The notes under the pieces are model-generated. The model had not been told where the DNA came from and did no database searches. It saw only the letters and a program-made list of their open reading frames with translations. Shown here piece after piece: positions 1 to 6,540 of a DNA stretch of 8,192 bases. Position 1 is the stretch's first letter. Each line of letters begins with the position of its first letter. The stretch spans positions 1-8,192 of the forward strand of contig NZ_MXAP01000149.1 of NCBI RefSeq assembly GCF_002027555.1, in the 5' to 3' direction. The DNA comes from Moraxella equi (GTDB lineage: Bacteria; Pseudomonadota; Gammaproteobacteria; Pseudomonadales; Moraxellaceae). A program made the translations under genes and the position numbers.

Positions 1-54
1 GGTAGTTTGGAGAGGGGGTTTTTATACTAACTGATAGGCAACTTGGGCAAGTAA

Positions 55-88
55 TGGTAATTTGTGTCTTCATAACCGTAAATTACCA
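55..88. repeat. Inverted repeat upstream of recN
   Basis: TGGTAATTT at 55-63 is exactly complementary to AAATTACCA at 80-88, with a 16-base spacer. Two smaller inverted repeats flank it: ACTTG/CAAGT at 41-52, and CAACTT/AAGTTG at 87-104 with a six-base loop followed by a T-rich stretch. The last could be a weak rho-independent terminator of an upstream gene, but its stem is AT-rich. The 9-bp pair could be a regulator binding site. No function can be assigned from the sequence. Confidence 0.45.
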
Positions 89-215
89 ACTTTTGTTCAA
101 GTTGTCTTTTTAGTTTTTGTTACAGCATACTTTTTGGATGAGTGCCATTTCTTTTACCCGACCAAATTATCCAAACAAGCCCTGATTGTGCTAAAATATC
201 GCAACGATTCATACT

Positions 216-221
216 TATAAT
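216..221 (+). promoter_or_regulatory. Possible -10 box of recN
   Basis: A perfect TATAAT hexamer ends nine bases before the recN ATG at 231. Usual spacing would put the transcription start at about 227-229, giving an almost leaderless mRNA. No good TTGACA-like hexamer sits 16-18 bases upstream (the bases there are A-rich), so the promoter is tentative. TAAAAT at 192-197 is an alternative -10 that would leave a normal leader of about 28 bases. Confidence 0.3.
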
Positions 222-230
222 GGAACATTC

Positions 231-1907
231 ATGCTAACAGCCCTAACCTTAGATAATTTGGCTTTGATTAAGCACCATGAAATCGTCTTTGATGAGCGTT
301 TTAATGTCATCACGGGCGAGACGGGTGCAGGTAAGTCTTTGATATTGGATGCTTTATCGCTTTGTGTGGGCGGACGAGCTGATGCTGGCATGGTGCGTTT
401 TGGCGAGAGTGAAGCGTCGGTGTTTGGCGAGTTTGATATAACCGATAATGACAAAGTGAGCCAGTGGTTTGCCGAGCATGAGCGAGAGCTAGAAGAAGAC
501 ACACTGCTCATCCGCCGCAAAATCAGTGCCAATGGACGCTCAAAATCATGGATAAATGGCGTGCCAGCGAGCCTTAGCGAACTAAAATCACTGGGCAGTA
601 TTTTGGTTAATATCCACTCACAGCATGCAGGGCTTGAACTGCTAAAACCGCAGTTTGTCATCGATTGGCTAGATGATGTGGGGGGCTTGCACGCCCTAAA
701 ATCAGCGACCAAAGACGCCTTTAGCACATACCAACGCCTAAAAAAAGAAGCCGATGACGCTCGTGCCATGTCCACTCAGCGTGCTGACCGCATGGCACTT
801 TTGTCATCACGCCTAAGCGACATTGAGCCACTCATGGCGGTGGATATTGGCGAGATAGAACAAGAGTATGATGAGCTGTCCAACCTTGAAAATCTCATGC
901 AGTCAGCACTGCAAGCAGTCACGCACCTAGACAATGACGAGATGAGTGTGTCGGGTCTGTTAGCACGCAGTCTAAAAATCTGTGATAACTTATCGGACAA
1001 AAGCCGAGTGTTCGCCGAGTGTAGCGAGCTACTTACCCAAGCGTCCGAGCAGATAGATGACGCGGTGGCACGGCTTATGGACTATGCCGAGCAGTCACTG
1101 CCTGACGAAGAGCGACTAAATGAGCTTAATAATCTCATGGGGCTGGCTCATCGCCTTGCCAAAAAATACCACACGACCACAGATGAGCTGACCGCACAGG
1201 CAGGGCAGTGGCAAGCGGAGCTGGACAAATTAGAGAGCCTGCCTGATAACGAGACCATGGATGAGCAGGTGGCAGGGGCATGGGATGAGTATGTGAGTGT
1301 GGCGGACAAACTGCATCACGAACGCACCAAAATCGCCCCACAAATCGCTGATGAACTGGCTCATCGCCTATCGGCACTTGCCCTGCCGAACGCCAGCTGT
1401 CTCTTTGAGTTTAGCCCCAAAGAGACACATCAGTATGGCGGTAGCGGGATGTTTGACATTGCTCTCATGTTTAGTGCCAATGTCGGCATGCCCATGCAAC
1501 CGCTACACAAAGTGGCGTCAGGGGGTGAGCTGTCTCGCATGGCTCTCATCATGCAGGTCATGAGTGCAGGCGTGAATCAAGAGACACGCCCGACCTTGGT
1601 GTTTGATGAAGTGGACGTGGGTATTAGTGGTGGTACAGCTCAGGTGGTGGGCGAGCTACTAAGAAGTTTGGGCAACCATCAGCAGTTATTCGCCATCACG
1701 CACCAAGCACAGGTTGCGGCGGCGGCACACCGTCATATCTTGGTGCACAAAGAGCATGGCGAGCAGACGATGAGTCATTTGTCCATCATCACAGGCGACA
1801 GACAGATTGATGAGTTGGCACGCATGTCAGGTGGCGTAAACATCACCGAAGCGACTCGGGCTCACGTCAAGGGCTTGCTTGATGATATCAATAAAGCCAG
1901 CTCATAG
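231..1907 (+). CDS. recN: DNA repair protein RecN
   Basis: RecN is a cytoplasmic SMC-like ATPase that acts early in recombinational repair of double-strand breaks. The 558-residue product matches the usual length (E. coli about 553). Visible motifs are Walker A GETGAGKS (29-36), a Q-loop region NIHSQH (127-132), a long helical coiled-coil middle (about 155-370) rich in Glu, Asp and Leu, the ABC signature SGGELSR (430-436), Walker B TLVFDE (455-460) followed by VDVGISGG, and an H-loop His in ITHQAQV (491). The C-terminal ELARMSGG (528-534) is also typical. The start at 231 places the N-terminal strand MLTALTLDNLALI where the family expects it. The upstream Shine-Dalgarno match is poor (TGGA only). 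In E. coli recN is LexA-controlled; no LexA site is visible here. yqgE follows almost immediately. Confidence 0.97.
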   Translation: MLTALTLDNLALIKHHEIVFDERFNVITGETGAGKSLILDALSLCVGGRADAGMVRFGESEASVFGEFDITDNDKVSQWFAEHERELEEDTLLIRRKISANGRSKSWINGVPASLSELKSLGSILVNIHSQHAGLELLKPQFVIDWLDDVGGLHALKSATKDAFSTYQRLKKEADDARAMSTQRADRMALLSSRLSDIEPLMAVDIGEIEQEYDELSNLENLMQSALQAVTHLDNDEMSVSGLLARSLKICDNLSDKSRVFAECSELLTQASEQIDDAVARLMDYAEQSLPDEERLNELNNLMGLAHRLAKKYHTTTDELTAQAGQWQAELDKLESLPDNETMDEQVAGAWDEYVSVADKLHHERTKIAPQIADELAHRLSALALPNASCLFEFSPKETHQYGGSGMFDIALMFSANVGMPMQPLHKVASGGELSRMALIMQVMSAGVNQETRPTLVFDEVDVGISGGTAQVVGELLRSLGNHQQLFAITHQAQVAAAAHRHILVHKEHGEQTMSHLSIITGDRQIDELARMSGGVNITEATRAHVKGLLDDINKASS

Positions 1908-1932
1908 CCTTACCATTCACAAACCTTGCAAA

Positions 1933-2547
1933 ATGGCGATTTTGCCCCATATTGACCCTAATGATAATGACATCCCCAAGCGAGCTGATTTGAAAAAATT
2001 TTCCAACTTAACTCATCATTTTTTATTGCCCAGTCCGTCCATGCCTGATGAACGCTTTGCTGACGCATTGATTTATATCTGTCGTCACAGCACTGACGGG
2101 GCGTGGGGATTTATGATTAATAAGCCCCTCGGTGCTTCGGTGGGCGGTTTGCTACACGAGCTTGATTTGCCCGCCAGCCAAAAGGCGATGAACACCCCTG
2201 CCATGCATGGGGGCTTTATCCGCCCCGAAGCAGGTTTTGTGCTACACACAGGACTGCCCGAGTTTGCGTCATCGTTTGCGGTGGGCGAGAACGTATGTAT
2301 CACGACCAGTAAAGACGTGCTAAGCCTGATATCAGGCGACAGCTTGCCCCACTTTTTGCTTTGCATGGGGTTTTGTAACTGGGCGGCAGGGCAGTTGGAG
2401 CAGGAGATAAGTGAGCAGGACTGGTTGGTTTGCCCTGCTGATTTGGAGATATTGTTTCGGGCGAAGTTTGAAGACAGATTGATGTTGGCTTATGACAAAC
2501 TGGGCATTGACCCTGATAAATTTACCTTGACCACAGGGTTTGCTTGA
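1933..2547 (+). CDS. yqgE: YqgE/AlgH family protein
   Basis: Member of the UPF0301 (YqgE/AlgH) family, of unsettled biochemical function; the Pseudomonas member AlgH was named for an effect on alginate regulation. With the ATG at 1933 the product has 204 residues, against about 185-190 in the family. The conserved core starts at LTHHFLLPSPSM (26-37) and continues with ALIYICRHSTDGAWGFMINKP (about 45-65), MHGGFIRPEAGFVLHTG (91-107) and the CNWAAGQLEQEI segment (148-159). Residues 1-25 are extra, polar and Asp/Lys-rich. A longer form from ATG 1879 (222 residues) would overlap the end of recN by 29 bases. Neither start has a clear Shine-Dalgarno sequence; I prefer 1933 because the extension beyond the family core is shorter and the gap to recN is 25 bases. 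The gene is followed by ruvX, its usual neighbour in gammaproteobacteria. Confidence 0.92.
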   Translation: MAILPHIDPNDNDIPKRADLKKFSNLTHHFLLPSPSMPDERFADALIYICRHSTDGAWGFMINKPLGASVGGLLHELDLPASQKAMNTPAMHGGFIRPEAGFVLHTGLPEFASSFAVGENVCITTSKDVLSLISGDSLPHFLLCMGFCNWAAGQLEQEISEQDWLVCPADLEILFRAKFEDRLMLAYDKLGIDPDKFTLTTGFA

Positions 2548-2632
2548 TTTTTAAACGTGATTTTTTAAAAAGTTAAAAAGCTAATTTGCTTTACCTGTGG
2601 CCGATTTTGATTTGCCAAATAATAGGAATTTC

Positions 2633-3118
2633 ATGATAACACCGACTTTGATTTTAGCCCTAGATTTTGGCGTCAAAAAAATGGGCATGGCACTGGGCAA
2701 CAGCCTAAGTGCAGACGCACGCCCCTTTGACATTTTGGCGATGGACAACGGACAGCCTGACTGGGATAATCTACTGGGCATCATTGAGCAGTGGCGGATT
2801 GATGTGGTAGTGGTCGGCTTACCGCTTAACATGGACGGCACTGATTCTATGCTTTCTAAACGGGCGGCTAAATTCGCTCGCCGTCTGGCACATCGTCTGG
2901 GCGAACGCCATTTGCCCGTACAGGTGTACATGTATGACGAACGCTTATCATCGCACGAAGCTCGCATGATGGCGTGGGAGCGTGGCTGGATAAAGCACGA
3001 GCGAGACCCGATTGATGATGTCTCGGCGTGCTTGTTGGTTGATGGTTATTTTAACTCGCCAGAGCTTGCCCGCTATGTCGGGAGTTATCATGATAATGAG
3101 CAAAAAGGCAAAGATTAG
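2633..3118 (+). CDS. ruvX: RuvX/YqgF, putative pre-16S rRNA nuclease
   Basis: RNase H-fold nuclease family (YqgF/RuvX), implicated in maturing the 16S rRNA 5' end and also described as a Holliday-junction resolvase homologue. The 161-residue product carries LALDFGVKKMGMALGN (8-23) with the first acidic residue D11, VVVGLPLNMDGT (59-70), YDERLSSHEA (101-110) with acidic E103, and IDDVSACLLVDGYF (127-140) with D128/D129, so the expected three acidic positions are present. A GTG at 2597 would add 12 residues, but ATG 2633 has AGGA about six bases upstream and puts the first beta strand at the family position. The family is commonly about 140 residues; the excess is mostly a hydrophilic C-terminal tail (ARYVGSYHDNEQKGKD). 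It lies 85 bases downstream of yqgE, and the two are probably co-transcribed. Confidence 0.94.
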   Translation: MITPTLILALDFGVKKMGMALGNSLSADARPFDILAMDNGQPDWDNLLGIIEQWRIDVVVVGLPLNMDGTDSMLSKRAAKFARRLAHRLGERHLPVQVYMYDERLSSHEARMMAWERGWIKHERDPIDDVSACLLVDGYFNSPELARYVGSYHDNEQKGKD

Positions 3119-3157
3119 GGCGTGTAATTTTATTTGATATCAAAATTAGGTATGCCC
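3118..3157. repeat. Imperfect hairpin at the ruvX stop codon
   Basis: The arm GGGCGTGT (3118-3125) plus AATTTT (3126-3131) can pair with AAAATT (3142-3147) and GTATGCCC (3150-3157). There are three G-U type pairs and a two-base AG bulge at 3148-3149. The ten-base loop overlaps a perfect 12-bp palindrome TTTGATATCAAA (3133-3144). No U tract follows, so it is not a standard rho-independent terminator. It may stabilise the 3' end of the mRNA, be an operator for the next gene, or be a degenerate repeat element. Confidence 0.45.
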
Positions 3158-3191
3158 AAACACCGCCAAAAACACAAATAAAAGGACATGC

Positions 3192-3707
3192 ATGGATAAC
3201 CACGCCCCCAACCCAACCCAATCTAACCCCCAAGCCAAACATCAGAAAATCATCCAAGTCATCACGCAAGCGATGGGGCTTGCCAATGTCAGCGTGTATT
3301 TGGGCTATGGGGCGATTGTGTGTTTTTGTGTGTTTGGCACGTTGGCGAGCATGGCGACGTTCAAAGACAGTGGGGTGGTGTATTGGGCGTTTCATTACCT
3401 GCCCTATGTGCTGATTGGCTTGTCCATGCCGATAAGTTTGTATCATCTGTTCATTTTGGGTCGCTATCGCATTATCCAAAAGGGCATTTTAAAGATGATT
3501 TTGGTGGTGGGCATGGGGCTGCTCGCATTTGCTTTTGCCATGGCAATTAAGGGTTGGGCGGTGGCATTCTACATGAGCCTGTTTTTGGCAATGATTGCGT
3601 GGTTTGGCATGCCGTTTTTGTTTCGAGTGAATTTAAAGAAGTTTTTAAATTTTTTAAATAATCCGACTGATAAAGCCGATGAAAACGAGAATGAAAATAA
3701 AAAATAG
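3192..3707 (+). CDS. Hypothetical four-helix membrane protein
   Basis: I do not recognise this 171-residue protein. It has a polar, Pro/Asn/Gln-rich N-terminus (1-28), then four likely transmembrane segments at about 32-56, 64-89, 99-118 and 122-146. It ends in a hydrophilic tail rich in Asn, Asp, Glu and Lys (about 155-171, ending ENENENKK). There is no signal peptide with a cleavage site and no catalytic motif is visible. The ATG at 3192 is supported by AAAGGA at 3181-3186, one of the best ribosome binding sites in the window. The hydrophobic pattern and the start site argue for a real gene. It sits alone between ruvX and rlmJ on the same strand, after a hairpin. A role in the inner membrane is all that can be inferred. 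Confidence 0.75.
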   Translation: MDNHAPNPTQSNPQAKHQKIIQVITQAMGLANVSVYLGYGAIVCFCVFGTLASMATFKDSGVVYWAFHYLPYVLIGLSMPISLYHLFILGRYRIIQKGILKMILVVGMGLLAFAFAMAIKGWAVAFYMSLFLAMIAWFGMPFLFRVNLKKFLNFLNNPTDKADENENENKK

Positions 3708-3762
3708 CCAAAAATCGTGAGTTATGCTACCATAAGTCATTTAAAATTACACGCATTTTCCC

Positions 3763-4641
3763 ATGAATTACAAACACGCCTACCACGCAGGCAACTTCGC
3801 TGACGTTGCCAAACACGTTTTATTACTCCAACTGCTCGCCCAATTTAGTGCCAAAGCCAAGCCCTTTTATGTGCTTGACGCTTATGGCGGACGTGGGCTG
3901 TATTCCTTGGAAAGCGATGAGGCGACCAAAACAGGCGAGGCGGACAAGGGCATTCGTGCCTTAGAAAATGCCGACCTTGGCACACCGCCAAAAGCCATTG
4001 CCCAGTATCTATTAGACCTTGACACCGCTCGCAAAACCTATGATAAGCACGTCTACCCAGGTTCGCCTTGGTGGATCGCCAACCACGCCCAAAACCATTC
4101 GGACAACGCCCCCTTGCGTGCCGAAGCCTTTGAAGCAGTGGCAGACGAGTATGATGCCCTAAATTATCAGCTTTATCAGCTCCCCATTGGCATTCATCAT
4201 CGCAACGCCTTTGAAGGTGTGCCTGCCGTGCTACCGCCCAAGGAAAAGCGTGGCATTATCCTGCTTGACCCGCCTTTTGAGCAGGAGCATAAGGATTTTA
4301 GCCGTTTAGTAGATTTGCTTGTGGCAAGTCATAAGAAATTTGCCACAGGAACATTTGTGCTGTGGTATCCCATTAAGAATAAAGAGGCGGTAGAGCTGTT
4401 TTATAAAAAAATGAAACGCACCGACATTCGCCGTCAGCTTGTCTGTGAGCTAAACCTATACCCCAATGACGTAGCAGTGGGCATGAACGGCACAGGGCTA
4501 CACATCATCAATCCGCCTTGGCAATTTGACGAACACGCCAAAGCCATTTTACAAACGCTCGCCCCAATCCTAAAACCAAAAGACGCTCCTGCCATGAGCA
4601 TGGACGACATGGCGGTGGTTAAATGGTTGGTTGGGGAATGA
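3763..4641 (+). CDS. rlmJ: 23S rRNA (adenine2030-N6)-methyltransferase RlmJ
   Basis: RlmJ transfers a methyl group from S-adenosylmethionine to N6 of A2030 in 23S rRNA (E. coli numbering). The 292-residue product is slightly longer than E. coli RlmJ (280). The N-terminus NYKHAYHAGNFADVAKH (2-18) is the family hallmark and fixes the start at 3763, although no Shine-Dalgarno sequence is seen. LDAYGGRGLY (38-47) replaces the DTHAGAG-type SAM loop of the E. coli enzyme. YPGSPWW (98-104) and the catalytic N6-adenine motif IV as DPPF (169-172, usually DPPY) follow. ATGTFVLWYPI (194-204), GMNGTGLHIINPPW (240-253) and the C-terminal VVKWLVGE are also typical. The Y-to-F change is within the tolerated (D/N/S)PP(Y/F/W) pattern. 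The spacer to the upstream gene is 55 bases, and pssA follows after 116 bases. Confidence 0.95.
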   Translation: MNYKHAYHAGNFADVAKHVLLLQLLAQFSAKAKPFYVLDAYGGRGLYSLESDEATKTGEADKGIRALENADLGTPPKAIAQYLLDLDTARKTYDKHVYPGSPWWIANHAQNHSDNAPLRAEAFEAVADEYDALNYQLYQLPIGIHHRNAFEGVPAVLPPKEKRGIILLDPPFEQEHKDFSRLVDLLVASHKKFATGTFVLWYPIKNKEAVELFYKKMKRTDIRRQLVCELNLYPNDVAVGMNGTGLHIINPPWQFDEHAKAILQTLAPILKPKDAPAMSMDDMAVVKWLVGE

Positions 4642-4757
4642 TTTTAAAAATTGCTAATTAACTGATGTTTGGGTAAGTTTGTAGGGCAATTTATTCGCCC
4701 AAATATCAAAATACGAGATAATTAACAACAGTCCATTGATTTTAAAAATAAAACACC
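4642..4757. other. rlmJ-pssA spacer
   Basis: An AT-rich spacer of 116 bases that contains one copy of a short palindromic repeat (4680-4700). TTTGGG at 4668-4673 can also pair with CCCAAA at 4698-4703, which competes with the smaller hairpin. There is no U-run after the stem, so termination is uncertain. No Shine-Dalgarno sequence precedes the pssA ATG. Confidence 0.5.
4680..4700. repeat. Short palindromic repeat, degenerate copy
   Basis: TGTAGGGC, then AATTT, then ATTCGCCC. It matches the copy at 7939-7962 across both arms but lacks one G in each of two positions of the left arm, so its stem is imperfect. It lies between rlmJ and pssA. Confidence 0.5.
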
Positions 4758-5561
4758 ATGACAACCCAGTCCCCACATTCCCAAAAAGACCCAGACGACC
4801 ATGATGGCATTGCCTTTGAAGTCGTTGAGACCGAACAACACGGCAATCAAAAAAAGATAAGCCGTGGGGTCTATCCCATTCCCAATCTTATCACCAGTGC
4901 GTCCATGCTCTCGGCATTTTTTTCTATCGTTGCCAGTAGCGAGGGGCGGTTTGATAAGGCGTGCCTTGCCATTTTCTTGTCCGCCATTTTGGACGGTATG
5001 GACGGACGAGCCGCCAGACTCTTAAATGCCCAAAGCCCATTTGGTGAGCAGTTGGATAGTCTTGCCGACTGTATCGCTTTTGGGCTTGCCCCTGCTGTAC
5101 TCATGTATCATTTTGCCTTGCATGAATTTGGGCGGTTTGGGCTTGCGTGTGCCTTTGTGTTTAGTGTCTGTGCGGCGTTTCGCTTGGCAAGATTTAACGT
5201 GCAAATTGGCACGGTGGATAAAAAATACTTTATCGGATTGGCAAGTCCTTTGGCGGCGATTTTGGTAACGTCAAGCGTCATGGTGACAAGAGACCATGGA
5301 GCCACCCTTACCCCCCAAACGCTCGCCACCATCTGTGCGGTGTGGACGGTGATTTGTGGACTACTTATGGTGAGCAATGTCAAATATTACAGTTTTAAAG
5401 AATTTGACCGCCAAAAAATCCCTTTTGTTGGGCTTATCATTGGCGTGCTTATCATGGGTATTGTGCTGTATGACATTCCTGTGGGCGTGCTTGCCATTGG
5501 TGTGATTTATGCCTTGTCGGGGTTTTGGACGACTTTTATGGCAAGACGAGAGAAAGCCTAA
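4758..5561 (+). CDS. pssA: CDP-diacylglycerol-serine O-phosphatidyltransferase (PssA, type II)
   Basis: This integral membrane enzyme makes phosphatidylserine and CMP from CDP-diacylglycerol and L-serine, the precursor step to phosphatidylethanolamine. The full CDP-alcohol phosphatidyltransferase motif is intact: D79-G-M-D82-G83-x2-A86-R87-x8-G96-x3-D100-x3-D104. The type II (Bacillus-like) PssA features FRLARFNV (141-148) and SNVKYYSFKEFD (206-217) point to serine rather than glycerol-phosphate or inositol as acceptor. There are six to eight hydrophobic segments between about 45 and 260. Residues 1-36 form a polar cytoplasmic extension rich in Asp, His and Gln before the conserved RGVYPIPNLIT. 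No later in-frame start is better placed, so ATG 4758 is kept although it lacks a Shine-Dalgarno sequence. The product is 267 residues; menA follows 40 bases downstream on the same strand. Confidence 0.95.
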   Translation: MTTQSPHSQKDPDDHDGIAFEVVETEQHGNQKKISRGVYPIPNLITSASMLSAFFSIVASSEGRFDKACLAIFLSAILDGMDGRAARLLNAQSPFGEQLDSLADCIAFGLAPAVLMYHFALHEFGRFGLACAFVFSVCAAFRLARFNVQIGTVDKKYFIGLASPLAAILVTSSVMVTRDHGATLTPQTLATICAVWTVICGLLMVSNVKYYSFKEFDRQKIPFVGLIIGVLIMGIVLYDIPVGVLAIGVIYALSGFWTTFMARREKA

Positions 5562-5601
5562 ATACCTTTAAAACCCAACTCATAAACCCACTTGGCTTAT
5601 C

Positions 5602-6521
5602 ATGTCATCTGCCAACTCGCCCATTATCCAATTCTTCCACGCCACTCGCCCACGCACCTATCCCATCGCCATCATGAGCCTTGGGGTGGGGCAGGGCTTG
5701 GCGTATCGCACGCTTGGCGGATTTGGGGTGGATAATTGGGTGCTGTGTGTGCTGATTATTTATACCGCTTTGTCTTTGCAGATTTTGTCGAACCTTGCCA
5801 ATGATTTGGGCGACGGCATTCGTGGCACCGACCAAGACCGTCATCATGACAGCCCAACCCGTCTGGTTGGCAGTGGGGCGGTGTCGGCAAGCAGGTTTCG
5901 GGCGTGGCTTGTCCTTTGGCTTATCCAAACCATGATGGCAGGGGCGGTGCTGATTTGGCTAAGCCCTTTAACGGTTTATCAAATCGTGCTGTTTTTTGGC
6001 TTGGGGGCGGTGTCGATTTTGGGAGCATTGGGTTACACCATGGGCAAAAAACTTATGGCTATCATGCACTTGGTGAGCTTGCCGTCCTGATTTTCTTTGG
6101 CTATGTGGCGGTGCTTGGCGGTTATTATCTGCAAACGGGCAGGGTGGACATCGCCCAAAATCTCATCATCGCCACAGGTGTGGGGCTGTTGTCCGCCTGT
6201 GTGCTGTACATCAATAACCTGCGAGATACTGACACCGACCGCACCAGTGGTAAGACAACGCTTGCCATTGTGTTGGGTCGCTACCGTATCGTGGGTTATC
6301 TCGTCCTTTTATATGGGGCGATGATGTGCTATGGCTATCATGCCATTATTTTTGGCGATAGGGCGTGGGTGTTGGCATTATGTTTTCCCCTACTTATCAA
6401 GCACACCCACGCCGTCATCACGCACCGCCACAGTCCTGCTCGTTTGGGTAAGGAGCTTGGGGCGATAGTGGGGCTGGTGGCCGTGGTAAATGCTTTGATG
6501 ATGGGCTTGGTTGGGGTTTGA
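5602..6521 (+). pseudogene. menA: 1,4-dihydroxy-2-naphthoate polyprenyltransferase (MenA), frameshifted
   Basis: MenA, a UbiA-superfamily membrane enzyme, joins DHNA to a polyprenyl diphosphate to give demethylmenaquinone. The first frame (5602-6090) carries the HATRPRTYPIAI start, LQILSNLANDLGD with N67/D68/D71, and G75-x-D77, the first Mg-diphosphate motif. It reads correctly to GYTMGKK (residues 144-150, base 6051), then runs into wrong sequence and a stop at 6088-6090. The proper continuation (YGYHALGELAVLIFFG, then NNLRDTDTDR with D209 and D213, then GKTTLAIVLG) is in the -1 frame up to 6521. E. coli MenA has RPYGYIGLGD here, so one base, probably a C before 6052 restoring Pro151 (or an A in the A6 run, giving Thr), is missing. 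The repaired product would have 306 residues, like E. coli (308). Everything else is intact, so a very recent mutation, slippage or a sequencing error are all open. No good ribosome binding site is seen at 5602. Confidence 0.9.
6046..6052 (+). other. A6-C tract at the menA frame break
   Basis: Six A residues (6046-6051) followed by C sit exactly where the two menA frames join. In the upstream frame it is read AAA AAA C, so it is not the canonical A AAA AAC slippery heptamer in phase. A one-tRNA slip on the second AAA codon would restore the frame with Thr at the join. Confidence 0.7.
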
Positions 6522-6540
6522 TGTATCCTGCAAAACTGAA

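Larger units (their letters stand above)
1..230. other. Non-coding region upstream of recN
   Basis: No open reading frame with recognisable protein content is seen here on either strand. The stretch is AT-rich and contains several inverted repeats (41-52, 55-88 and 87-104), then a T-rich run at about 105-119, and a TATAAT hexamer at 216-221 just before recN. It probably contains the end of the upstream transcription unit and the recN control region, but the upstream gene lies outside the window. I see no LexA-type CTGT-N8-ACAG operator. Confidence 0.6.

Noticed and set aside
215..775. A 186-codon open frame on the - strand opposite recN
   Set aside because: It lies wholly antisense to the strongly conserved recN, is Ser/Pro/Leu-rich with no domain, and is a typical shadow frame.
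2577..2592. AAAGC/GCTTT hairpin between yqgE and ruvX as terminator
   Set aside because: A five-pair AT-rich stem without a U tract would not be expected to terminate.
3051..3479. A 142-codon - strand frame across the ruvX end and the membrane protein gene
   Set aside because: The opposite strand has a good ribosome binding site and a clear membrane-helix pattern; this frame shows neither.
5237..5251. A 15-base identity (ATTGGCAAGTCCTTT) between pssA and 8047-8061
   Set aside because: Similarity stops at once on both sides, so there is no evidence for a pssA fragment or a duplication; chance is the simplest explanation.
5108..5383. Antisense and alternative-frame ORFs inside pssA
   Set aside because: PssA motifs run intact through the region, so these are shadows.
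6046..6052. Programmed -1 frameshift site (A AAA AAC) in menA
   Set aside because: In the reading phase used it is AAA AAA C with C before it, so the tandem slip would mispair, and no clear downstream stimulator was identified. Kept only as a weak alternative.
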